Source of the DNA: Rhodococcus sp. IEGM 1409
Lineage (GTDB): Bacteria > Actinomycetota > Actinomycetes > Mycobacteriales > Mycobacteriaceae
Length of the DNA: 64,000 nt
Assembly: GCF_030056735.1 (NCBI RefSeq)
Contig: NZ_JASHKN010000009.1
Span: 62,001-126,000, forward strand
Reading direction: 5' to 3'
Below the pieces are notes generated by a model. The model was not told the origin of the DNA, made no database searches, and saw only the letters and a program-made list of their open reading frames with translations. Made by a program: the position numbers and the translations under genes. Positions 53,980 through 63,587 of the stretch are shown piece by piece. Position 1 is the stretch's first letter, and each line of letters starts with the position of its first letter.

Positions 53980-55016
53980 AAGCAGCTCAGCTCATGGGGC
54001 CCGGGCTCCTGGAAATCAACGACGTTCCGGTCCCGGAGATCGGCCCGTCGGAACTACTGATTCACGTCGGTGCAGCGGGAATCTGCCACTCCGATCTCCA
54101 TCTCCTGCACTTTCCGTACAAGATGCGCGAAGAACCACTGACCATCGGCCACGAGATCGCCGGCACGATCGAAGCCGTCGGCAGTGCCGTCGACGGCCGT
54201 TCCGTCGGGGAACGCGGCGTTGTCTACCTCTGTTGGTCGTGCGGACAGTGCCGAGAATGTATGAGCGGCAACGAGAACATGTGCCTCGCCGCCGGACGCA
54301 CTGCAATGCCGCCCTGCCCGGGGCTCGGTCCTGAGGGCGGTATGGCCGAGTACGTGAAGATTCCGGCTCGCTCCTTCGTTCCCATCGGAGACCTCGACTT
54401 CCTGCAGGCCGCACCACTCGCCGATGCGGCCCTGACGAGCTACCACGCCATTCGCGGCGCCCGCGAACATCTTCAGCCCGGTGCCACCGCCGTGGTAATC
54501 GGCGTCGGCGGACTCGGTCACGTTGCAGTACAGATACTTCGCGCAATCAGTGCCGTGCGCATCATCGCCGTCGACGTCGGACAAGATCAACTCGATCTTG
54601 CCAAACGCTGCGGCGCAGACATCACGCTCGAATCGGGACCGGACACCGCGCGGCAGATCCTCGACCTCACATCGGCCAGAGGCGCAGAAGTCATCTTCGA
54701 CTTCGTCGGTGTCGATGCAACTGCACAGATGTCAGTTCAAGCGGTTGCACCGAACGGCGCGTATCGCATGGTGGGCCTCGGAGGCGGAAACCCCGGAATC
54801 ACGGCCGAAGCTGCCGGCGGACCAGGCTGGCCGTGGGGCGCATCGATCCGGAAGTCCTATGGCGGCACCAGAAACGACCTCGTCGATTCCATCGCCCTGG
54901 CACAGGCCGGTCTGGTAACCGTAGAAGTAGCCCGGTTCGACCTCGCTGATGCCCGCGACGCACTCGACCGTCTCGAACACGGCAAGGTCACCGGACGCGC
55001 AGTGCTCGTACCCTAA
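53976..55016 (+). CDS. Zinc-dependent alcohol dehydrogenase
   Basis: A 346-residue medium-chain dehydrogenase. Catalytic zinc ligands are in GICHSDLH and GHEIAG, structural zinc cysteines in [18 protein letters not shown], and the NAD site is [15 protein letters not shown]. It would oxidise the alcohol released by ester hydrolysis to an aldehyde or ketone. It overlaps the esterase stop by four bases (ATGA at 53976), so the start is secure, and is third in the operon. Confidence 0.9.
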   Translation: MKAAQLMGPGLLEINDVPVPEIGPSELLIHVGAAGICHSDLHLLHFPYKMREEPLTIGHEIAGTIEAVGSAVDGRSVGERGVVYLCWSCGQCRECMSGNENMCLAAGRTAMPPCPGLGPEGGMAEYVKIPARSFVPIGDLDFLQAAPLADAALTSYHAIRGAREHLQPGATAVVIGVGGLGHVAVQILRAISAVRIIAVDVGQDQLDLAKRCGADITLESGPDTARQILDLTSARGAEVIFDFVGVDATAQMSVQAVAPNGAYRMVGLGGGNPGITAEAAGGPGWPWGASIRKSYGGTRNDLVDSIALAQAGLVTVEVARFDLADARDALDRLEHGKVTGRAVLVP

Positions 55017-55035
55017 TCTTCGAAAGGCGCTTCAC

Positions 55036-56697
55036 GTGACCACTTCCGCTGATACACAAGCATTCATAGCGTCCGTCATGGCCGGATTGACCGGCCCCGG
55101 TGGTCCTTTCGAAATGCAAGTCGAGGATGTACTGGGCAGTTCGATGCCCGTCATGAAGAACCGTGACAAGGCACTCGGCGACGTACTCGCCGCATCCTTC
55201 GACTACGGCTCACGCGACTACTTGGTGACCAAGGACCGACGCTTCAGCTACCTCGAGCACGGTGAAGCCGTAGCAGCATTGGCCACAGCGCTCCGCGACA
55301 AGTACGGCGTCGGCAAGGGCGATCGGGTGGGCATACTTGCCGCTAATTCGCCGGAATGGGTGATGACCTTCTGGGCGGCTCAGTCCCTCGGTGCCATCGC
55401 CGTCGGATTCAACTCGTGGTGGGTGGCCCGCGAGGTGGCGTACGGAATCGATCACACCACTCCGACCGTGGTGATCGCCGACGCCAAACGCGCACAAATT
55501 CTTTCCGAGCTGGACACCGATGTGCGAGTGCTCACGATGGAAGAAGATCTACCGGCCTTGATGGAGAAGTACTCGGGATCGCCACTCCCCCGAACTTCCG
55601 TCGACGAGGACGATCCGGCCGTCATTCTTTACACGAGCGGAACCAGCGGCCGCCCCAAAGGAGCTGTTCACACTCACCGAAACGTGTTGGCCGTCATCGA
55701 CTACCACCGCTACAGTGATCGCCTCGCTGCGGCGTTCACCGGAAAACCCAGCGACGGCCGACCGAGCGACTTGCGGTATCTGCTGACCGCACCGCTGTTT
55801 CACATTGCAAGCCTGCATAACCTGGCGATCCCACGTCTCGCGACGGGCGGAACAGTGGTCATCCACCAGGGCGCCTTCGACGTCGACGAAGTCCTTTCCC
55901 TCGTCGAAGGCGAGAAGGTCACCAACTGGGCGGTCGTACCCACCATGGCAACCCGTCTCCTCGAACACGGCAATATCGAGAAATATGACCTGACCTCACT
56001 GAGCGCCTTTGCACTCGCGTCTGCACCGTCATCTCCGGCCTTGCAGAACCGCCTGCGCGCACGGCTGCCTTTTGCGCAACACACCTTGGTCGACAGTTAC
56101 GGGCTCACCGAATCCTCCACTGGCATCTCGGTTGCCACGCCACCAGAACTTGCCGCGTTCCCCGGAACTCTCGGCCGGCCGATCATCGGTGTGAGCGTTG
56201 AGGTGCGCGACCCCTTCGGGGTTGCGGTCCCCGACGGCGAGGAAGGTGAGATCTGTGCGCGCAGCCCCTATGTGATGTTGGGGTACTGGAACGACGAGAT
56301 TGCGACTGCAACCGCCATCGGTCCTGATCGATGGCTCCGAACCGGCGACTTCGGAGTGTTCGAAGACGGCCGACTCCGCCTGACGGGCCGCCGATCCGAC
56401 CTGATCCTACGCGGCGGCGAGAACGTCTACCCCCTCGAAATCGAGCAGACCATCGACGAGCATCCCGCGGTACTGGAATGCGCTGTGATCGGTATTGATT
56501 CGGCAGACCTCGGTCAAGAAGTTGCAGCCGTCGTCGTGTTGCGGAGCGAGGGCGCCGCCAGCGAAGAGGAACTACGCGATTACGTCGCCGAACGACTCGC
56601 CTACTTCAAGGTGCCGGTGAAGTGGAAACTAACCACAACTCCTTTGCCCCGCAATGCAACCGGAAAAACGATACGCGCAAAGGTGGTTCTCTCATGA
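55036..56697 (+). CDS. Acyl-CoA ligase (AMP-forming)
   Basis: A 553-residue adenylate-forming enzyme. The P-loop is [18 protein letters not shown], the A5 motif [10 protein letters not shown]8 WLRTGDFG, and A10 [11 protein letters not shown] with the acyl-adenylate lysine. It activates a carboxylic acid to its CoA thioester, the logical exit of a ketone-ester-alcohol-acid route. GTG 55036 has AAAGG about nine bases upstream; the frame before it is not similar to the family. The next gene overlaps its stop by four bases. Confidence 0.9.
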   Translation: MTTSADTQAFIASVMAGLTGPGGPFEMQVEDVLGSSMPVMKNRDKALGDVLAASFDYGSRDYLVTKDRRFSYLEHGEAVAALATALRDKYGVGKGDRVGILAANSPEWVMTFWAAQSLGAIAVGFNSWWVAREVAYGIDHTTPTVVIADAKRAQILSELDTDVRVLTMEEDLPALMEKYSGSPLPRTSVDEDDPAVILYTSGTSGRPKGAVHTHRNVLAVIDYHRYSDRLAAAFTGKPSDGRPSDLRYLLTAPLFHIASLHNLAIPRLATGGTVVIHQGAFDVDEVLSLVEGEKVTNWAVVPTMATRLLEHGNIEKYDLTSLSAFALASAPSSPALQNRLRARLPFAQHTLVDSYGLTESSTGISVATPPELAAFPGTLGRPIIGVSVEVRDPFGVAVPDGEEGEICARSPYVMLGYWNDEIATATAIGPDRWLRTGDFGVFEDGRLRLTGRRSDLILRGGENVYPLEIEQTIDEHPAVLECAVIGIDSADLGQEVAAVVVLRSEGAASEEELRDYVAERLAYFKVPVKWKLTTTPLPRNATGKTIRAKVVLS

Positions 56698-58439
56698 CCT
56701 ACGACGCCGTGATCAACAACGGTCTGTGGTTCGACGGCACCGGGGCGAAACCAGCTGTCCGCAATCTGGGAATCCGCGATGGGCTGGTCACTGCCATCTC
56801 CCTCGATCCACTCGACGAAACCGACTGTCCCCGTGTCATCGACGCGCGGCGAAAGTGGGTGATCCCGGGCATCGTGGACATCCACACTCACTACGACGTC
56901 GAGATCCTGGACGGGCCTGCACTCAGCGAATCCCTGCGGCACGGGGTCACGTCGATCTTTGTCGGATCGTGTTCCCTGTCCACCATTCACGCCAGCCCCT
57001 CCGACGCCGGTGATCTCTTCGGCCGCGTCGAAGCAATCCCACGTCAGCACGTCGTCGATGCACTGACGCGCGCCAAGACCTGGAACTCCGCGAGCGAGTA
57101 CGTCGCAGCGCTCGAGTCACTTCCGTTGGGACCCAACGTGGCAGCCTTCATCGGGCACTCCGACATGCGAGCCGCTGAGATGGGGTTGGACCGTGCCACC
57201 CGGAAGGATGTGCGCCCCACCGACGCCGAACTCACGTCGATGGAAGCACAGTTGACCGAAGCGCTCGACGCAGGATTCGTCGGAATGTCCAGTCAGCAAT
57301 TGCTGTTCGACAAACTTGACGGCGAGACCTGCCGCTCACGAACCCTGCCGTCGACGTATGCAACCACGAAGGAACGACGCCGACTCAATGCGATTCTCCG
57401 CCGTCGGGGACGGGTATTTCAGGCCGGACCTGACCTCTCCAACCCGGTGAGTACCGGAGCGATGGCGTTCTCCAGTGCGGGTCTCTGGCGTCAGCGACTC
57501 AAGACGAGCATGCTTTCGGCCGCCGACATCAAGTCCAACAAGTTGGCCGTGGTGATCCTCGGCCCACTGGCGCACTTGGTCAATCGACTCGGCGGCGACC
57601 TGCGCTGGCAGCACCTGCCAGTTCCCTTCGAGGTATATGCCGACGGCATCGACCTGGTTGTCTTCGAGGAGTTCGGATCCGGCGCTGCAGCACTGCATCT
57701 GACCGACGAGATGGAACGCAATGTTCTGATGCAGAGTGAGGAGTATCGTCGACAATTCCGCACGGACTACGATCAAAAATTCGGCGTCAAAGTCTGGCAC
57801 CGCGACTTCTTCGACGCCGAAATCGTATCCTGCCCCGACGAATCTCTTGTCGGCAAGAGCTTCGGGCAGGTCGGCGTCGAACGAGGCGGCCTCCATCCGG
57901 TCGATGCATTCCTGGATCTGGTCCTCGAACACGGCACGAAGGTTCGGTGGCGCACAACCATCTCGAACCACCGGCCGGAAATTCTGGACAAGTTCGCCCA
58001 GGACAACGGCGTGCAACTCGGATTCTCCGACGCCGGAGCACATTTGCGCAACATGGCGTTCTACAACTTCGGCCTACGACTACTTCGCCGAGTCTACGAC
58101 GCCCAAAAGATCGGCCGGCCCTTCATGACGGTCGAGGCCGCGGTGCATCGTCTCACCGGTGAACTGGCCGAGTGGTACGACGTGGATGCAGGTCACCTGC
58201 GATTGGGTGATCGAGCCGACCTCGTCGTCATCGATCCCGCCCATCTCGATGATTCACTCGAGACCTACGCGGAGAGCCCGGTTGTGGATTACGACAACCT
58301 CTCCCGCATGGTCAATCGCAACGACCAGACCGTCACCGCAGTGTTCGTCGGCGGCGAGTACGTCTTCGGCGACGGAGAGACAGCACCGGTCCTCGGCAAC
58401 CGCCGGACCGGAAAATTCTTGAAAGCAGGTGCCCATTAA
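56694..58439 (+). CDS. D-aminoacylase-like amidohydrolase
   Basis: A 581-residue member of the amidohydrolase superfamily, N-acyl-D-amino-acid deacylase group. The metal motif [12 protein letters not shown] is at about residue 65, a bridging-type cysteine in VGSCSLS, and the catalytic aspartate in [10 protein letters not shown]. The C-terminal [19 protein letters not shown] closes the beta-sandwich. These enzymes cleave N-acyl amides. It is an unexpected fifth gene in a ketone-type catabolic operon; it may act on an amide or cyclic intermediate. Four-base overlap with the ligase gene. Confidence 0.85.
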   Translation: MTYDAVINNGLWFDGTGAKPAVRNLGIRDGLVTAISLDPLDETDCPRVIDARRKWVIPGIVDIHTHYDVEILDGPALSESLRHGVTSIFVGSCSLSTIHASPSDAGDLFGRVEAIPRQHVVDALTRAKTWNSASEYVAALESLPLGPNVAAFIGHSDMRAAEMGLDRATRKDVRPTDAELTSMEAQLTEALDAGFVGMSSQQLLFDKLDGETCRSRTLPSTYATTKERRRLNAILRRRGRVFQAGPDLSNPVSTGAMAFSSAGLWRQRLKTSMLSAADIKSNKLAVVILGPLAHLVNRLGGDLRWQHLPVPFEVYADGIDLVVFEEFGSGAAALHLTDEMERNVLMQSEEYRRQFRTDYDQKFGVKVWHRDFFDAEIVSCPDESLVGKSFGQVGVERGGLHPVDAFLDLVLEHGTKVRWRTTISNHRPEILDKFAQDNGVQLGFSDAGAHLRNMAFYNFGLRLLRRVYDAQKIGRPFMTVEAAVHRLTGELAEWYDVDAGHLRLGDRADLVVIDPAHLDDSLETYAESPVVDYDNLSRMVNRNDQTVTAVFVGGEYVFGDGETAPVLGNRRTGKFLKAGAH

Positions 58440-59217
58440 CACGTCCAGATTTGCCGGCAAAACCGCGGTTGTCACCGGCGCGGCATCAGGTATCGGTGCG
58501 GCCATCGCCCTACGGCTTCTCAGCGAAGGTGCGCAGGTAGCCGGAATCGACATCGCTGCAGATGCTTTGAAGGCGATCGCGGCTCAACACGACGGTTCAT
58601 TTCTCGCCGCACCGGTCGACGTCACCAAGGAATCCGATGTTGCCGAGGCAATTGCCGCGGCGGCAGCAGAATTCGGTGGGATCGACATTGCCTTCAACGT
58701 TGCCGGCGCATCGCGGGTCGGGCAGATAGTCGACCTCGACGAGGCCGACTGGGATTTCACCATCGATTTGGTTCAGAAGGGCGTCTTTCTCTGCACCAAA
58801 CATGAAGCGCGACATATCCGAGAGCACGGACGCGGCGGTGCGATAGTCAACGTTTCCTCCCTCAACGCGCACGTACCGAGTCCCTACGGGAGCGCATACG
58901 CGACGGGTAAAGCCGGGGTCGAGATGTTCAGCAAGAATGCCGCGATCGAACTCGCAGCGTCGGGCATCCGCGTCAATGCGGTTCTTCCCGGCCTGGTCGA
59001 TACCCCATTGGTCGCACCAGTCATGAACTACGAACCCGCCCGCGACATGTTCCTCAGCCGAATCCCCATGTCCCGAGCAGCAACTCCCGACGAGATCGCC
59101 GGCCCCTGTCTCTATCTCGCCAGCGACGACGCCTCGTACATCACCGGAACCAGTCTGGTCGTCGACGGTGGCTGGGAGGTCTCGAACTACCCGGATCTGA
59201 CGACGCTGGGTAACTAG
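58429..59217 (+). CDS. Short-chain dehydrogenase/reductase
   Basis: A 262-residue classical SDR. TGAASGIG forms the nucleotide site, followed by NVAGAS, the catalytic Ser in VNVSSLN, and Tyr/Lys in YATGK. It ends VVDGGWEVSNYPD. GTG 58429 lies 11 bases inside the amidohydrolase gene, with GAAAGCAG upstream, so it is the coupled last gene of the operon. It may make the ketone substrate of the monooxygenase from an alcohol. Confidence 0.88.
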   Translation: MPINTSRFAGKTAVVTGAASGIGAAIALRLLSEGAQVAGIDIAADALKAIAAQHDGSFLAAPVDVTKESDVAEAIAAAAAEFGGIDIAFNVAGASRVGQIVDLDEADWDFTIDLVQKGVFLCTKHEARHIREHGRGGAIVNVSSLNAHVPSPYGSAYATGKAGVEMFSKNAAIELAASGIRVNAVLPGLVDTPLVAPVMNYEPARDMFLSRIPMSRAATPDEIAGPCLYLASDDASYITGTSLVVDGGWEVSNYPDLTTLGN

Positions 59218-59219
59218 GT

Positions 59220-59699
59220 TCAGTTACCGGGCAACACACATTGAGTGTCGAGGCCGAGGACGTGGTTGAGCCTGCCGAAGGCCAACCACGATCCGAGGCA
59301 CATGCTCAACTCGACGATTTCCCGCTGGGAGTAGTGCGCGGTCATGCGTTCCCAGAACTCGTCGTCGAGTCCATGGTGGTCGAGAGCGTATCTCTCGGAG
59401 TACTCGGCGGCGAGACGTGTCCTGTCGTCGAAGGCATCGGTGGTGCGCCAGTCTGTGACAGCCTGATCGAACGTCGACTCCACCGTTTCGCCGTCGCGCT
59501 CGGTGCGCCAGTCCTGACAGAAGATGCATCCGTTGATCTGAGCAATCCGAAGCCGGGCCGCTTCGAATTCCCGAAGGCCGAGAGTGCCGTCCGTGTACAC
59601 CTTTTGGGAAAATCCAGCCGCTGCAGGCCCGATTCCGGGGACCATCTCACCCCACACGTAGCCGATCGGATTCTTGCCTTCGGGAATGTCGATGTTCAT
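59220..59699 (-). CDS. Carboxymuconolactone decarboxylase/AhpD-like protein
   Basis: A 159-residue CMD-fold protein with the redox-type motif GCIFCQDWR (CxxC) and helices around IVELSMCLGSWLAFGRLNHV. AhpD relatives have peroxidase-linked reductase activity, others decarboxylate; which applies is unclear. It starts inside the stop codon of the DapB-fold gene (ATGA at 59696-59699) and is the second gene of that leftward pair. The pair converges with the monooxygenase operon, two bases from its end. Confidence 0.82.
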   Translation of the reverse strand: MNIDIPEGKNPIGYVWGEMVPGIGPAAAGFSQKVYTDGTLGLREFEAARLRIAQINGCIFCQDWRTERDGETVESTFDQAVTDWRTTDAFDDRTRLAAEYSERYALDHHGLDDEFWERMTAHYSQREIVELSMCLGSWLAFGRLNHVLGLDTQCVLPGN

Positions 59700-60820
59700 G
59701 TGAGTACCTCCGAGTTTCGGGCACCGAGCTTGCCGACGCCTGGTGTGAGCGGAACGTCCAGCGCGTCGTAAAGACCGGGTTCGGCCTGACGCAACCACGG
59801 AATTGCGTTGACGAGACGTCCTACGGCCGTGGCATTTCCGCCGGCCGCGCGGTTTCCACCCTCATCAGTGGCCTCGACGTTGATCTCTATTCGTGGTCGT
59901 CCTTCGACGATCACCTTGTGCGCACCGTCGCCACCGTCGGGCGGGAGCGGCCAATCGCGGGCACAGGACGGATGAATACGCGTGACGTGTTCGATCACGA
60001 TCAAGGGTTCCCCGCCGACGATTCCCTGAACCTCGAATCGCAGTGCGCCCTGGGTGCCGGCCGCGAACTCCCCCATATGTTCGGTCGACACGGTTTCCTC
60101 GAGTGGGCGGCGCAGCAAGGTCTCGCGGATCTCGTCGAGCTCCACCCCGAGTGCCCGGGCGATGAGCCGAATCTGTCCGCCCCACACCATGGTGGGCACA
60201 CTGGGCGCGACCATGGGAGGTTCGTAGTCCATCGGCTGACCCATCCCGATCAGGTAGCGGACCGAATCCGGCTGTTCGTAGGTCGTGTAGTCGAAGATTT
60301 CCTGACACCGGATCTGATCGATCGTCCCCGCAAGCCCGCTGACGAGAATCGGCAGGATGTCGTTGCCCCAACCCGGATCGATACCGGAAACGAACAGAGC
60401 GCCGCCGCCTGCCTTGGCAGCTGCTTCGACGGGATCACGAAGTTCCGGAGGTGCCGATTTCGGGTCGTACAGCGCATAAACGGATGGAGTGACCACCACA
60501 GCTCCGGCGGCCAGTGCCCGAGTGATGTCGGCAACCGCGTCATCGGGCCGAATGTCACCGGACGCCGCGTAGACCACCGCGCCTGGGGACGCGGCGAGCA
60601 CGGCCTCGGCGTCGTCGGTAGCCGCGACACCCAGATGCACTCCCAAATCGGCAAGATCACCTGCGTCTCGCCCGACCTTCGCCGGGTTGGCAACGATGAC
60701 GCCGACAAGTTCGAGGGCGGGATTGGCTGTCACAGCGCGAATCGATGCACGCCCGACGTTGCCCGTACCCCACACGATGGTCGGAATCTTGGACTCGGCT
60801 TCATTCGAAACTGCACCCAT
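59696..60820 (-). CDS. DapB-fold NAD(P)-dependent dehydrogenase-like protein
   Basis: A 374-residue homologue of the protein at 7215-8282. The N-terminal Rossmann motif is TIVWGTGNVGRASIRAV, with VSGIDPGWGNDILPILVSG corresponding to the TTGIDPGFAND stretch of the other. It likely reduces or oxidises a catabolic intermediate; the family is poorly characterised. It is the first gene of a pair with an AhpD-like protein. ATG 60820 is preferred over the adjacent TTG at 60823. Confidence 0.8.
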   Translation of the reverse strand: MGAVSNEAESKIPTIVWGTGNVGRASIRAVTANPALELVGVIVANPAKVGRDAGDLADLGVHLGVAATDDAEAVLAASPGAVVYAASGDIRPDDAVADITRALAAGAVVVTPSVYALYDPKSAPPELRDPVEAAAKAGGGALFVSGIDPGWGNDILPILVSGLAGTIDQIRCQEIFDYTTYEQPDSVRYLIGMGQPMDYEPPMVAPSVPTMVWGGQIRLIARALGVELDEIRETLLRRPLEETVSTEHMGEFAAGTQGALRFEVQGIVGGEPLIVIEHVTRIHPSCARDWPLPPDGGDGAHKVIVEGRPRIEINVEATDEGGNRAAGGNATAVGRLVNAIPWLRQAEPGLYDALDVPLTPGVGKLGARNSEVLT

Positions 60821-60881
60821 CAATCGGACATTACCCAGCTCAGCGCGTCAGGTCAGCAGAATCGCAAGAATTCGTTTCACT

Positions 60882-61562
60882 TTATCCGGTCAAAAATGCC
60901 ATTGCCTGCGCAGTCAGTGCGCCGTCACCCCGCCTCCGGTACGTCTCGGCCGGCCGGCCGTTCCCGGGCCTGCTCATCTCGCCGGTACTTTCGAGCGCGT
61001 CGATCACCTGCCGGCGGAAGCTGTCCTTCTGGAACGGACGATCGAAGATCACCTCGTAGAGTCCTCTGAGTTCGGCGACGGTGAACAATCCGCCCGACAA
61101 TCCGTCCGGATCCACGTACGACGCATACCTCGTGCGTAGGTCCGTGACCGCGAGTCGCACCATGTCGGCGTGATCGAACGCGAGTCCGCTCACTGCCTCG
61201 TGGTCGTACACATCGACGAGAAGCGCTGAATCGGGCAGAGCCGATTCCGCTAGGCCAGCGGTGTGCGCGACCGACAGAACCCAACCGCGGTCGTCGCGAT
61301 CCGGTCGGTCGAAAATCGCCAACTGGTGAAAGCTGGTCTCGGCTAACTCGGCCTTGACCGACAAGGCACGATCGGCTGCGGCCGTGAGCAATTCGCGTTC
61401 GTGCAGAAACGTTCCCGGTAGCGCCAGCGAGCCGAGACGATGCCGAACAACCAGAACTTTCAGGGATCCACCGCTGTACGTCAGCACCGCGACGTCCACC
61501 GCCACAGACGGACGTGGATAGTCCGTCAATGCCTTACCGCTCGTGTCTGTCCATTTATTCAC
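60882..61562 (-). CDS. NrtR-like Nudix-domain regulator
   Basis: A 226-residue protein with an N-terminal Nudix-like domain and a C-terminal winged helix (FQKDSFRRQVIDALESTG; ETYRRRG). The Nudix box is degenerate (GTFLHERELLTAAADRAL lacks the catalytic E-E pair), which is what NrtR regulators show: they sense ADP-ribose and control NAD-related genes instead of hydrolysing. The divergent gene encodes an ADP-ribose enzyme, which supports this reading. A perfect 14-bp palindrome (61602-61615) in the shared promoter is the likely operator. Confidence 0.85.
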   Translation of the reverse strand: MNKWTDTSGKALTDYPRPSVAVDVAVLTYSGGSLKVLVVRHRLGSLALPGTFLHERELLTAAADRALSVKAELAETSFHQLAIFDRPDRDDRGWVLSVAHTAGLAESALPDSALLVDVYDHEAVSGLAFDHADMVRLAVTDLRTRYASYVDPDGLSGGLFTVAELRGLYEVIFDRPFQKDSFRRQVIDALESTGEMSRPGNGRPAETYRRRGDGALTAQAMAFLTG

Positions 61563-61601
61563 CCTTGCATGTTATCTCAAACATGATCTATAGTTAGCGT
61601 A

Positions 61602-61615
61602 AGTTTGATCAAACT
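61602..61615. promoter_or_regulatory. Candidate NrtR-like operator
   Basis: Perfect palindrome AGTTTGATCAAACT, with a related half-site TCAAAC at 61577-61582. It lies in the 78-base region between the divergent regulator and the ADP-ribose enzyme. Confidence 0.65.
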
Positions 61616-61640
61616 CTCACCCCGAACCGAAGAGGTGGCT

Positions 61641-63563
61641 ATGAAACTCACCGCACAGCAGTCCGATCGAGCGGCGGGCGTTCTGCTCGGCACCGCAGCA
61701 GGAGACGCACTCGGCGCCGGCTACGAATTCACCTATCCGAAGGCCGAGGTCACCATCGACATGATCGGTGGCGGCCCGTTCAATTGGGCGCCGGGAGAAT
61801 GGACCGACGACACCTCGATGGCAGTTGCGATCGCCGAGGTGGCCGCGACAGGAATCGATATCGGAAACCCTTGCGGTCTCGATGCCATTGCAGCACAGTT
61901 CATCCGGTGGTACGACTCGAAGCCCGCGGACATCGGCAACCAGACGCTAGCAGTGTTGTCTGCCCGCTCCGAAAGCGCAGCGGCGATGGCGGATCGTGCG
62001 CGAGCGATCAGCGGCCGCAAGGCCGGCAACGGCTCGCTCATGCGCACCGCTCCCGTCGCCCTCTCCTACTTGGACGATGCAGACGGTGCCATGGCGGCCG
62101 CGCACCGGATCAGTTCACTCACGCATGACGACCCGCGTGCCGGACAGGCGTGCGAGTTGTGGACCCACGCCATCCGTCATGCCGTTGTCGTCGGCAACTT
62201 CGACGGCGTTCGAGGCTTCTTCTCGGTCGCCGATCAGGAGGTCGCCGAATACTGGGGCCCGCTGCTCGATCAGGCCGAAACCGGGCACCCGCGGGACTTC
62301 TCCAAGAACGGCTGGGTGGTACATGCACTTCAGACTGCCTGGTGGGCAATCACCTCCACGGACAATTCCGATGCTCGTCACCTTCAGCGCGCATTGGAAG
62401 CGGCCGTACGCGCCGGCGGGGACACCGACACGACCGCGGCTATCGCAGGCGGGTTGCTCGGCGCCCGTTGGGGAGCATCGGCGGTTCCCGCGCGCTGGCG
62501 CCGAATCATGCACGGCTGGCCGGGATATCGTTCCTCCGATCTGGTTCGCCTGGCGATCAAGACTGTGCGCGGCGGCACCGACGACAAGAACGGTTGGCCG
62601 TCGACGGCAGAACTCGATTACTCGAGGTTCCGCGGGACCCACCACCTGACGACGCACCCGCACGACGACGGCGTCATGCTCGGAGGCGTCGATGCGCTGG
62701 CCACTGCAGACTACGACGCCGTGGTCAGCTTGTGCCGCATGGGAACCCGACCGGTCAGCTCCGATCACGTCGAGTTCTGGTTGGTCGACGACGGTCATGA
62801 TTCCAACGCCAACCTCGAGTTCGTTCTCGACGACGCAGCGCGCACTGTCCAGACGTTGCGGGCTGAGGGAAAGCGCGTACTTCTGCATTGCGTTCAGGCG
62901 CACAGTCGCACACCGTCGGTCGCGGCGCGATACTCGATGTTGATCGGACGTGATCCCAACGACGTACGCTCGGCTATGCCGTGGGCTCGTCCGAAGCGTG
63001 AACTCTGGAACACAGCCGTCGGACACATAGCCGTCGGAGACACAGGAGGATCAATGCCCGTCGTTACAGTCGTCGAAGGTGACATTACGACGCTGACCGT
63101 CGACGCCATCGTCAATGCGGCCAATTCGAGGCTCCTCGGTGGTGGCGGTGTCGACGGCGCGATCCACCGCGCCGGAGGGCCGGAGATCTTGAAGGCCTGC
63201 GAGGTGTTGCGCAACACCAGTCTTCCCGACGGCCTGCCGGTGGGTGCGGCCGTAGCCACCACCGCGGGAAAGCTCCACGCCAAGGCCGTGATTCACACCG
63301 TCGGCCCAAGATATTCGCGCTCCGAGGACCGATCCGGATTGCTTCGGTCGGCATACACCCGCAGTCTCGCCGTCGCCGACTCGATCGGCGCACGAACCGT
63401 CGCCTTTCCGTTGATCTCGGCAGGGGTCTACGGCTGGCCGAAGGAAGATGCCGTCCGACAAGCTGTTTCAGCGATTCGCGCGGCGAAGACCGAAGTCGAG
63501 ACAGTCACACTGGTCGCGTTCAACAAGGAGACTGCAGACCTGATGCGCCGCGCCATCGCCTGA
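61641..63563 (+). CDS. Three-domain ADP-ribose enzyme: ADP-ribosylglycohydrolase, CX5R phosphatase-like, macro
   Basis: A 640-residue fusion. Residues 1-310: ADP-ribosylglycohydrolase with the metal motifs EWTDDTSMA and RAGGDTDTTAAIAGG, which removes ADP-ribose from proteins or nucleic acids. Residues about 330-460: a dual-specificity-phosphatase-like segment with LLHCVQAHSRTPSVAARYS, a CX5R loop. Residues about 470-640: a macro domain with GDITTLTVDAIVNAANSRLL, GGGGVDGAIHRAGG and SAGVYGWPKEDA, which binds or deacylates ADP-ribose derivatives. ATG 61641 has AGAGGTGG upstream; a TTG at 61605 would overlap the palindrome. It is divergent from an NrtR-like regulator. Confidence 0.88.
   Translation: MKLTAQQSDRAAGVLLGTAAGDALGAGYEFTYPKAEVTIDMIGGGPFNWAPGEWTDDTSMAVAIAEVAATGIDIGNPCGLDAIAAQFIRWYDSKPADIGNQTLAVLSARSESAAAMADRARAISGRKAGNGSLMRTAPVALSYLDDADGAMAAAHRISSLTHDDPRAGQACELWTHAIRHAVVVGNFDGVRGFFSVADQEVAEYWGPLLDQAETGHPRDFSKNGWVVHALQTAWWAITSTDNSDARHLQRALEAAVRAGGDTDTTAAIAGGLLGARWGASAVPARWRRIMHGWPGYRSSDLVRLAIKTVRGGTDDKNGWPSTAELDYSRFRGTHHLTTHPHDDGVMLGGVDALATADYDAVVSLCRMGTRPVSSDHVEFWLVDDGHDSNANLEFVLDDAARTVQTLRAEGKRVLLHCVQAHSRTPSVAARYSMLIGRDPNDVRSAMPWARPKRELWNTAVGHIAVGDTGGSMPVVTVVEGDITTLTVDAIVNAANSRLLGGGGVDGAIHRAGGPEILKACEVLRNTSLPDGLPVGAAVATTAGKLHAKAVIHTVGPRYSRSEDRSGLLRSAYTRSLAVADSIGARTVAFPLISAGVYGWPKEDAVRQAVSAIRAAKTEVETVTLVAFNKETADLMRRAIA
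63045..63057 (+). promoter_or_regulatory. Internal Shine-Dalgarno and ATG at the macro domain
   Basis: AGGAGG (63045-63050) is followed after four bases by an in-frame ATG (63055) that opens MPVVTVVEGDITTL, the natural start of a free macro-domain protein. It would give a separate 169-residue product (63055-63563). Confidence 0.6.
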
Positions 63564-63587
63564 CCACCAGCGGCGCAGTCACCACAC

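Noticed and set aside
59918..61069. 383-codon plus-strand frame
   Set aside because: Lies opposite the DapB-fold and NrtR-like genes, which have strong motifs; the plus-strand protein has none.
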